Part shown: in pieces, positions 7,364 to 12,529 of the stretch
How positions within the stretch are numbered: position 1 is the first letter of the stretch
Layout of the letters: the number at the start of each line of letters is the position of its first letter
NCBI GenBank assembly: GCA_031262285.1
Contig: JAISHZ010000367.1
Span: forward strand, 1 to 12,529
Source of the DNA: Lachnospiraceae bacterium
GTDB lineage: Bacteria > Bacillota_A > Clostridia > Lachnospirales > Lachnospiraceae
DNA: 12,529 bases
Direction: 5' to 3'
Notes under the pieces: model-generated
Database searches by the model: none
Told to the model about the DNA's origin: nothing
What the model saw: the letters and a program-made list of their open reading frames with translations, nothing else
Made by a program: the position numbers and the translations under genes

Positions 7364-8199
7364 TGTGTCGTTCCCTTTCTGTATAATAGTTTCTTCTTTA
7401 GTTGCTCATATCCTTTTGAAAAACGACGACTCTTTGCTAATTTCGTTCGTAAAGAAGAGAATGAAATTCGCAAAAGGAATCGATACCAGTCACATTGACT
7501 TTTATCCATGTATTTCCTCGTGATCATTCTATGTTCTTTTTTGTCTCTTTCCCGATTAAATTTTGATTCTGAAAATCCGCCCCCCTCATAGGAAGCGATC
7601 GTCATATTCAGATACACCATCTGTGTATCACCGAGATAATAACACCACAAAAAAAGTTCATAATCCGCGCGGATACGATATTCCGGTAAAAACTGCCGTG
7701 CCAAAAAGAGTTTTGTTTCAAAAAAACAGGATTGGTGACAGGGTACATTGCGATAGCATGTGAATTCTGTAATCTTAGGATCTGCATACTGTACAGTTCC
7801 GCTTTCTTCTTTAAAAGTATCTCCATAAAACACAAACGGCATTCTTCGATCTTTATTTGCCATCTCAAACTGATTGATTTCATTGGCTGCCTTCTCCAAC
7901 ACTTGATCCGACAAAAAAGTATCACCGCAATTGAGAAAGAGTACATATCGTTCTTTTGCTTCCGATAATGCTTGATTCATAGCGTCATAAATTCCGTCGT
8001 CTTGTCGCTGCTGTGGCAGAAATCGTTTATCCGTTCCATACAGCTTGAGCATACGCTCATATGAACCATCCGTTGACCCGCCGTCTTTCAAAACGACGTA
8101 AAAATTGGTAAATGTTTGCTCGAAAATGCTTTTTAACGTTTTGTCCACTTTGTTTCCTGCATTTAAGGAAACCACGATGATGTTGAATGTAATTTTCAT
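7360..8199 (-). CDS. Glycosyltransferase family 2, WfgS-like subgroup
   Basis: A 279-residue GT-A glycosyltransferase. It shows FNIIVVSLNAGNKVDKTLKS at the N-terminus, KDGGSTDGS (38-46), QDDGIYDAMNQAL (66-78), LNCGDTF (89-95) as the metal-binding region, CHQSCFF (154-160) and RADYELF (177-183). The block D-x-GIYDAMN plus HQ...F and DYE is what I associate with the WfgS/WcaE-like branch of GT2; that assignment is from memory. The C-terminal 60 residues are strongly basic, as in membrane-peripheral enzymes. ATG at 8197-8199 is preceded by GGGAGG at good spacing. It lies 39 bases after the polymerase gene and overlaps the next GT4 gene (TTG start) by 4 bp. It would add one sugar to the lipid-linked intermediate; donor unknown. 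Confidence 0.92.
   Translation of the reverse strand: MKITFNIIVVSLNAGNKVDKTLKSIFEQTFTNFYVVLKDGGSTDGSYERMLKLYGTDKRFLPQQRQDDGIYDAMNQALSEAKERYVLFLNCGDTFLSDQVLEKAANEINQFEMANKDRRMPFVFYGDTFKEESGTVQYADPKITEFTCYRNVPCHQSCFFETKLFLARQFLPEYRIRADYELFLWCYYLGDTQMVYLNMTIASYEGGGFSESKFNRERDKKEHRMITRKYMDKSQCDWYRFLLRISFSSLRTKLAKSRRFSKGYEQLKKKLLYRKGTTH
7371..7378 (-). promoter_or_regulatory. Ribosome binding site supporting a TTG start
   Basis: The minus strand reads AAAGGGAA seven bases before TTG at 7361-7363. The good spacing and the 4-bp TTGA overlap with the upstream stop support the non-ATG start of the 477-residue GT4. Confidence 0.6.
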
Positions 8200-8238
8200 T
8201 TGCCTCCCTGTCCCCTTTCGCGATACATTCTCCTACTG

Positions 8239-9366
8239 TTATTGAAAGATCCAATTTCTGTAAGGTAACAATCGAATCTCTTGTGCGTACGACTGCTTCA
8301 AAAAGAGTGCAAAATATCCCAAAAAGGCAATGCTTATGCAAACGATTGCGATCGTACGAAACCATACCTTTTTGCTTTTCCACAGCAATGAAGGAAGTAA
8401 AAAAATCTGTGAGATACTCATATAGTACCCAATTCTGGATATCTCCGGAATAAAAGTAGCACATGTATATAAAATCAATGCTCCCACATTCAAAAAGAAG
8501 TAAAATCGTAACGCAATACAGTCCTTGTCCGTATCGCGGAGAATAAGCTGATCACGATAACAAATCAACCCAAGGATTACACTCCCTGCGCATTTCGCCA
8601 CATTTACCCATGATATTCTAGCGACATCAAAGGAAGATCCTTCATAAAATGGGTAAATCAAAAAGATCGCTTTCCGATACAAATCAACTCCAAAGAGCAA
8701 ACTACACACGACGATCCCCAGGAGGACCGCATGACGAATCCGTAGTCGGTGGCTCGCTGCTTGATGTGCCAAAAGATAGATCGGTATTACAATGAGAACA
8801 CTTCTGTGAAATGCTGCGGCAAATATGATGTACAAGACAAATCGAAAGTAGTTTCCTTGTAATACCGCAGTTATTGCAGCTATCGCAATCGCCAACGCAA
8901 AGTAGTAACGCACGTTATTCAACCCGGAAAAATAGAACCCTGCTGTAAAGAATAAAAACAAAGACCCGGCGTACCATTTACTCTGCTCTCGAATTGCTTT
9001 CAAAGAGAAATAAACGGTTAAAATCGAAAAGAAACCAAATATCGGTAAATAGGCACGGTAACCGAACCATTTTTGTAACCACCACGCGACAAAATTGAAT
9101 CCAAACTCCGAAGAGACATAACGCCCCTGCGCGATCAATTCAAAATTGGCGGTATAGACCCAATAATCATTCCCCACTGCAATGCGACAAACGCTCACTC
9201 CTGCCATCAACAGATAGATTCCGATTTGTAAGATCTGATCCCATGTTCTCTGTCTCGTCCACTCGTTTGTGTACGCCAAGCGCACTTCTCTCTCTTTCGA
9301 GACGAAGATCGCCAACCCTACACAGATAAACGTCAAACTAATATACACCCACGCGCTAGTTTCCAT
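8239..9366 (-). CDS. EpsG-family membrane polysaccharide polymerase
   Basis: A 375-residue very hydrophobic protein with about ten predicted membrane segments. Landmarks fit the EpsG family (PF14897): VGNDYWVY (64-71) after the second helix, SSEFGFNF (85-92), LNNVRYYFALAIA (149-161), AFHRSVLIVIPIYLLA (185-200) and SRIGYYM (310-316). EpsG-type proteins occupy the Wzy position in Firmicute exopolysaccharide operons and are thought to join exported repeat units into long chains on the outer face of the membrane. The presence of a Wzz-like partner two genes upstream supports a Wzx/Wzy-dependent pathway. ATG at 9364-9366 has the unusually long purine site GGAGGGGAG almost touching it (GGAGG core five bases away), directly after a GC-rich hairpin. 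The gap from the GT2 stop is 60 bases. Exact topology is not determined here. Confidence 0.92.
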   Translation of the reverse strand: METSAWVYISLTFICVGLAIFVSKEREVRLAYTNEWTRQRTWDQILQIGIYLLMAGVSVCRIAVGNDYWVYTANFELIAQGRYVSSEFGFNFVAWWLQKWFGYRAYLPIFGFFSILTVYFSLKAIREQSKWYAGSLFLFFTAGFYFSGLNNVRYYFALAIAIAAITAVLQGNYFRFVLYIIFAAAFHRSVLIVIPIYLLAHQAASHRLRIRHAVLLGIVVCSLLFGVDLYRKAIFLIYPFYEGSSFDVARISWVNVAKCAGSVILGLICYRDQLILRDTDKDCIALRFYFFLNVGALILYTCATFIPEISRIGYYMSISQIFLLPSLLWKSKKVWFRTIAIVCISIAFLGYFALFLKQSYAQEIRLLPYRNWIFQ

Positions 9367-9430
9367 ACTCCCCTCCCGCGCCTTCGGCGCGCTTCTTATC
9401 AGGAACCGTGAAAGCCGCTTTTGCTTTCAC
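9356..9430 (-). CDS. Possible 24-codon micro-ORF coupled to the GT2 stop and epsG start
   Basis: GTG at 9428-9430 overlaps the GT2 stop as GTGA and has GGAGGGGAG upstream with nine bases from the GGAGG core. The frame runs 24 codons to TAG at 9356-9358, eight bases past the A of the polymerase ATG. The product would be a basic peptide beginning MKAKAAFTVPDKK, then RAEGAGGEYGN. Its RAEGAGGE stretch mirrors RAKGAGGE at the end of the GT2, because both are read from the same duplicated DNA cassette. It could be a translational-coupling leader for the polymerase or a by-product of the duplication. It has no homology I recognise. Confidence 0.25.
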   Translation of the reverse strand: MKAKAAFTVPDKKRAEGAGGEYGN

Positions 9431-9459
9431 CTGTGCTCCCCTCCCGCGCCTTTGGCGCG
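9368..9459 (-). repeat. Duplicated 24-bp hairpin plus Shine-Dalgarno cassette
   Basis: Two 24-bp copies (9368-9391 and 9436-9459), identical except for one loop base, start 68 bp apart. On the minus strand each is a perfect 6-bp stem CGCGCC/GGCGCG with a 3-base loop (GAA or AAA), followed at once by GGAGGGGAG. The copy at 9368-9391 supplies the ribosome binding site of the EpsG gene. The copy at 9436-9459 encodes RAKGAGGE near the GT2 C-terminus and supplies a site before the micro-ORF. The GC content is far above the surrounding DNA, suggesting a small mobile palindrome (REP-like) or local duplication. Confidence 0.85.
9408..9430 (-). other. Inverted repeat overlapping the GT2 stop codon
   Basis: GTGAAAGC (9430-9423 on the minus strand) and GCTTTCAC (9415-9408) form a perfect 8-bp stem with a 7-base loop. 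The stem contains the GT2 stop and the GTG of the micro-ORF. There is no U-tract, so it is not a standard terminator; it may influence initiation or RNA stability between the two genes. Confidence 0.55.
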
Positions 9460-10233
9460 TATTCCTTCTCTCATCCACCGAAAGGCTTGTCTGCGGGTTA
9501 CTTGCGTACACATTTTTTTACCATGAGCGATTATGAATCGTAGGGCAAACAGATCGGCGAGCAGTCCATACAAAAAGTGATACAAAACACCTCTATCATA
9601 AAAAAATCGACGGTGATATCCGGTAAACCAAGATGATTCCCCAAAAGCTTCTTCTCTCCCTATTAAAATAGGGGAAGTGCGTACAATACAGCGTTTCTTT
9701 AACAACTCGCGCAAAAACAGACTATCCTCCCCATTACTAAAGAGAGCTCCTCCACCAAATAACAGAGAAAAAAAGACGCCTGTATTGAAAACTTGATTGA
9801 TGCGAACAGCGAAGCTGTATGTAGGATAACGTCCGCAATTAAACCAATATACCCTTTTATATCCATCGTTTTGATAAGTCTTACGTTCTTCACAGACGGT
9901 GAGTTGAAATAAAAACAAATCTGACTTGGGAAATCGCTCAAATTCTTTGATAATCTTATCTGAATATCCCTCTTCATAAACGATATCTTGATCAGCGAAT
10001 AGACAAATCTCCGCGCTCGCTCGAAGAATCGCTTCATTTCGATTCCGCCCCACACCTCTGTGGGTAAAGGAGAACATTTCGATCTTAGCACCGTGGCATT
10101 CGTACTCTTCATAATCCAATCTGTCACATTGATTAATCACGATCGCATCGGTTTGTAGATTCATCTGCTTCGCCAATGCGGGCAATCCCCCTCTTGGCAC
10201 GTGCATCGCGGCAACCAACACCTGAACTCTCAT
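9427..10233 (-). CDS. Glycosyltransferase family 2-like protein
   Basis: A 268-residue protein resembling a divergent GT-A glycosyltransferase. The N-terminus MRVQVLVAAM is followed by VINQCDRLDYEEY, which replaces the usual DDGSTDGS block. THRGVGRNRNEAILRASAEI (57-76) corresponds to the G-x-x-x-ARN-x-G helix of GT2. FADQDIVY contains DQD (81-83), the likely metal-binding DxD. SNGEDSLFL with GED (168-170) matches the catalytic-base region. The C-terminus is basic, with a hydrophobic stretch near 216-235. ATG at 10231-10233 lies two bases after the Wzz gene stop, with GAGGAG upstream. The last residues (RAKGAGGEHR) are encoded by a GC-rich repeat cassette and look like an added tail. The stop is followed by 20 stop-free codons in the same frame up to the EpsG start. 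It likely transfers one sugar of the repeat unit; donor unknown. Confidence 0.87.
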   Translation of the reverse strand: MRVQVLVAAMHVPRGGLPALAKQMNLQTDAIVINQCDRLDYEEYECHGAKIEMFSFTHRGVGRNRNEAILRASAEICLFADQDIVYEEGYSDKIIKEFERFPKSDLFLFQLTVCEERKTYQNDGYKRVYWFNCGRYPTYSFAVRINQVFNTGVFFSLLFGGGALFSNGEDSLFLRELLKKRCIVRTSPILIGREEAFGESSWFTGYHRRFFYDRGVLYHFLYGLLADLFALRFIIAHGKKMCTQVTRRQAFRWMREGIRAKGAGGEHR

Positions 10234-10235
10234 GC

Positions 10236-11417
10236 CTACACTCCTCTATATTTCTTGATCAATCGTTCGTCCGCGTTCCATAAAAATGCATACACTTTTG
10301 AGCAATGATGAAATCGCATATAGTCCAAAGCGTACCGTACTCTTCTACCTTGATTCTTCCCTGCCGGTACGATTAAAACAATCGCGTCCGCCTCTCGTAA
10401 TCGGCGTATCGCTGTCACATCCAATAGGAGTGGTGCCACTACCTCCCATTCGCGAACGCTTGGAATGTGTGTTTCTTGCCAAATAGTATCCCGAATATGT
10501 TGTGTTTCCTGCGATACCTGTGATATCTGCGATACCTGCGATACCTGCGATACCTGCGATATCTGCGATACCTGCGATATCTTGGATGTTATCTTGGATG
10601 TTATCATGGATGTGATCATGATATTTGCGGCGGATCCCAATGCAAAATCGATATTTTCTCCTAACGCCTTTGAAGCAATGGTTCCGATACAAGGCAATCC
10701 ATACCGCGTCTCTAAAGTCTGCGGAAGCCAAATCGCGTCAGAAGCCCACTCTCTGAAAATCAAAAACAAAAGAACAATGACGACGGACAAAATTACACCC
10801 ATAGACAATGCAGGTAATAATGAAAACTGAGGTGTTATTTTGATTGCGTTTTGCGCAGAATCGATGACACGGATCGAATGAATTTCTTTTTGCTGCTCTC
10901 CGAAAGCAATCAAGGTATCTTCGAGTGCTGTCGCTATGTTTAGTGCCACACTCGGATCAGCATATGTACAAGTGGTCTTCACTACTCTAAGATCCGATGG
11001 TATCTCTGCGAATAGACTCTTTTTGAGCGCTTCTTGCTCTATGAAACCAAGAGATTGTGACCGAGCCGTGATTTCCTCCAAAAATTCCTTCGATTGTAAC
11101 CACATATTCCAAGTATAATGATTGATATAGGTATAGTATTCGCCAATATTTCTTGGATCCTGCTCATATTCTACATAAAACGTAGACACCGCTTGGTATC
11201 CGGATGGCGTACTCAATACCGCGAACCCCGCGATGATCCCAATCACCAACAACGTCCCAACGATAATCCCTATGAAAGCGACTTTCCATTTCATCAACAA
11301 GCGAAGGAGAAGTAACTCCTTATCGATACGTAGGGAAAGTGCCGGTCTGTTCTCCTCTTTTTGATATCCTTGTTCGTCGTGTGTTTGCGGTTTGATCTCG
11401 TCCGTCTTATTGATCAT
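10236..11417 (-). CDS. Wzz/YveK chain-length determinant with degenerate kinase-like tail
   Basis: A 393-residue polysaccharide co-polymerase. After a polar 40-residue N-terminus come transmembrane helix 1 (about 45-68), an extracytoplasmic domain (69-200) beginning STPSGYQAVSTFYV, and helix 2 (about 201-221). This is the Wzz architecture, which controls polymer length together with the polymerase. The cytoplasmic part (222-393) is unusual for a plain YveK. LPCIGTIAS and READAIVLIVPAGKNQG...VYAFLWNADE resemble the fold of CpsD/BY-kinase ATPases, but no Walker A GxxxxGK[ST] and no tyrosine cluster is present, so it is probably non-catalytic. This domain is interrupted by low-complexity repeats ITS(M/K) (268-279) and SQ(V/I) (280-303). 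ATG at 11415-11417 overlaps the upstream gene by 11 bp; its GGAGG site is rather distant (about 14 bases). A separate active kinase may lie outside the window. Confidence 0.88.
   Translation of the reverse strand: MINKTDEIKPQTHDEQGYQKEENRPALSLRIDKELLLLRLLMKWKVAFIGIIVGTLLVIGIIAGFAVLSTPSGYQAVSTFYVEYEQDPRNIGEYYTYINHYTWNMWLQSKEFLEEITARSQSLGFIEQEALKKSLFAEIPSDLRVVKTTCTYADPSVALNIATALEDTLIAFGEQQKEIHSIRVIDSAQNAIKITPQFSLLPALSMGVILSVVIVLLFLIFREWASDAIWLPQTLETRYGLPCIGTIASKALGENIDFALGSAANIMITSMITSKITSKISQVSQISQVSQVSQVSQISQVSQETQHIRDTIWQETHIPSVREWEVVAPLLLDVTAIRRLREADAIVLIVPAGKNQGRRVRYALDYMRFHHCSKVYAFLWNADERLIKKYRGV
10509..10580 (-). repeat. 9-bp tandem repeat (8 units) inside the Wzz gene
   Basis: Eight contiguous 9-bp units with plus-strand consensus CTGCGATAC; three units end in T in place of C and one has CTGTG. 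On the coding strand each unit encodes three residues, giving a run of SQV/SQI triplets (residues about 280-303) in the cytoplasmic part. Gains or losses of units keep the frame, so the array can vary in length without destroying the gene. Confidence 0.93.
10579..10622 (-). repeat. 12-bp tandem repeat (3.7 units) adjoining the 9-bp array
   Basis: Plus-strand unit ATCTTGGATGTT occurs twice exactly (10579-10590, 10591-10602). A third copy follows with two changes (10603-10614), then a partial one (10615-10622). It encodes ITSM-ITSK-ITSK immediately N-terminal to the SQV run. It has a different period and sequence from the neighbouring 9-bp array, but also keeps the reading frame. Confidence 0.9.
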
Positions 11418-12529
11418 GCTTTGTATTTGTTTCCTCCACTACATCCGTTCTGTGATATTCTTTTTTAAATGCAGTGACTTGCTGTGTCTCCACACCTTCC
11501 GTACTATCCGGCCAAAAAACAATTTTTAAAGTCAATAACATTAATTTCACATCCAACCACAGAGAATAGTTTTCTATATAATGTAAATCAAGTTTTAGCT
11601 TGTCGTAGGGATACGTATTGTATTTCCCATAGACTTGGGCGTAGCCTGCCAAGCCTGCCTTCACTTTCATGCGATATGCAAATTCCGGCATAATCTCAAC
11701 ATACTGCGCGATAATCTCCGGGCGTTCTGGGCGCGGTCCGATAAAAGACATCTCACCTTTGAAAATATTGATCATTTGCGGCAATTCATCAATCCGTACC
11801 TTGCGTATGAAACGACCGATCGGCGTAATGCGTTGATCATTTTTCATCGAAAGTCTGGCGATCCCATACTTTTCCGCATCCAACCGCATACTTCGGAATT
11901 TTATGATCAAAAACTCTTTTTGGTCTCTCGTACAACGAATCTGTTTATAGAAAACTGGACCGCCATCTGAGAGTTTGATGCATATGGCCGTGATCAACAT
12001 GAATGGCGATGTGAGGATGAGAATCAGTAGAGACAGTACGATATCCATGAATCGTTTCACAAAACGTTGCTCCATGGATAATCGATACTCTCGCGTTAAC
12101 AAGATCGGCGTATCAAAGAGATGCAATTCCTCTGCACCTAACAATATGACATCCGTAATCTTGGGCATGATATAAATCCGAATGGATTGCGCGTAACAAA
12201 ACTTTAAAAGTTGATTTCTTTCTGCGACTGTGGTATCCCATATGACCACCGCGTCACATAAACCTTTTTGATAATCCTGTACAATTTGATTGCATATGTT
12301 ATTGATCCCTTCTTTGGTATTCATCATGGAAACCACACGATATTTATCTTTTCTACTTTCGAATTTTTCACAGATAGATTCCGTAGAGCGATTCCCATGA
12401 ACCAAAAATAACTTCCTATGCGGAAATAAACTTTTGTAGATTTTGGTAGAAAATATAATCCATAGGATATCCGCTGCAATCTGCCATATAGTCATTTCTA
12501 GGAAAAAACGCAAAATGAAAAGTTGATTG
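11407..12529 (-). CDS. Polyprenyl-phosphate sugar-phosphate transferase (WcaJ/WbaP-like), 5' end cut by window
   Basis: The frame is open to the window edge, so the N-terminus is missing; 373 residues are visible. A TTG at 12511-12513 could serve as a start but is probably internal, since full-length relatives have several membrane helices first (about 460 residues). Visible parts in order, numbered from that TTG: the end of a membrane region (WQIAADILWIIFSTKIY), a Rossmann-like linker domain starting KLFLVHGN (35-42), the re-entrant hydrophobic helix of the catalytic domain (about 156-180, after RFMDIV), GGPVFYKQIR, KFRSMR, the Asp-Glu dyad in RIDELPQMINIF (D242, E243), SFIGPRPERPE and AGLAGYAQVYGKY. 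These define the bacterial sugar transferase family (PF02397). It would start repeat-unit synthesis by placing a sugar-1-phosphate (often glucose or galactose) on undecaprenyl phosphate. The 3' end overlaps the Wzz gene by 11 bp. Confidence 0.93.
   Translation of the reverse strand, partial: NQLFILRFFLEMTIWQIAADILWIIFSTKIYKSLFPHRKLFLVHGNRSTESICEKFESRKDKYRVVSMMNTKEGINNICNQIVQDYQKGLCDAVVIWDTTVAERNQLLKFCYAQSIRIYIMPKITDVILLGAEELHLFDTPILLTREYRLSMEQRFVKRFMDIVLSLLILILTSPFMLITAICIKLSDGGPVFYKQIRCTRDQKEFLIIKFRSMRLDAEKYGIARLSMKNDQRITPIGRFIRKVRIDELPQMINIFKGEMSFIGPRPERPEIIAQYVEIMPEFAYRMKVKAGLAGYAQVYGKYNTYPYDKLKLDLHYIENYSLWLDVKLMLLTLKIVFWPDSTEGVETQQVTAFKKEYHRTDVVEETNTKHDQ

Noticed and set aside
9408..9430. 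Stem at the GT2 stop as a rho-independent terminator.
   Set aside because: No U-run follows, and the next gene starts 60 bases on within the same operon.
10509..10622. Tandem repeats as a possible CRISPR array.
   Set aside because: The units are 9 and 12 bp, contiguous with no spacers, and lie inside a coding frame.
10465..10830. A plus-strand frame rich in Cys-Asp-Thr repeats, which looks like a metal-binding repeat protein.
   Set aside because: It is the antisense reading of the Wzz minisatellite; the minus-strand frame has membrane helices and Wzz features, and no other plus-strand gene exists in the window.

Overview
The window is the interior of a surface-polysaccharide (capsule or exopolysaccharide) biosynthesis operon. 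Every convincing gene lies on the minus strand, so transcription runs from the high-coordinate end to the low-coordinate end. Genes abut or overlap by a few bases, and I see no internal rho-independent terminator or strong promoter. Both edge genes run off the window: the first gene lacks its 5' part and the last lacks its 3' part. No stretch longer than about 300 bases is gene-free; the longest gap is 170 bases (1481-1650).

The likely host is a low-to-moderate-GC Firmicute (Clostridia-like). This is inferred from strong GGAGG-type ribosome binding sites, an EpsG-family polymerase, a Wzz/YveK-type co-polymerase next to a WcaJ-type phosphoglycosyltransferase, and the look of the protein families. 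No rRNA or housekeeping gene is present to fix the taxon.

The transcription order is as follows. (1) A polytopic-type polyprenyl-phosphate sugar-phosphate transferase, partial (11407-12529). (2) A Wzz/YveK chain-length protein with a degenerate kinase-like tail and an in-frame minisatellite (10236-11417). (3) A GT2 glycosyltransferase (9427-10233). (4) An EpsG-like membrane polymerase (8239-9366). (5) A GT2 (7360-8199). (6) A GT4 (5930-7363). (7) A GT4 (4607-5824). (8) A GT2 (3606-4610). (9) A WbpM/PglF-type UDP-HexNAc 4,6-dehydratase (1651-3552). (10) A short PglC-like phosphoglycosyltransferase (851-1480). (11) A partial NAD-dependent SDR epimerase/reductase (1-854).

Taken together, one or both phosphoglycosyltransferases put the first sugar-1-phosphate on undecaprenyl phosphate, the five glycosyltransferases extend it, EpsG polymerises the exported repeat units, and the Wzz protein sets chain length. 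Genes 9-11 look like a self-contained module that makes and loads a 6-deoxy-HexNAc sugar such as QuiNAc or FucNAc. No Wzx flippase and no active BY-kinase or phosphatase is visible in the window.

The main curiosities are in the DNA. There are in-frame 9-bp and 12-bp tandem repeats in the Wzz gene, and a triplicated 43-bp block made from the 3' end of a GT4 gene. A duplicated GC-rich hairpin plus Shine-Dalgarno cassette sits at the GT2/epsG junction, where it also creates a coupled 24-codon micro-ORF. Two different phosphoglycosyltransferases occur in one operon.
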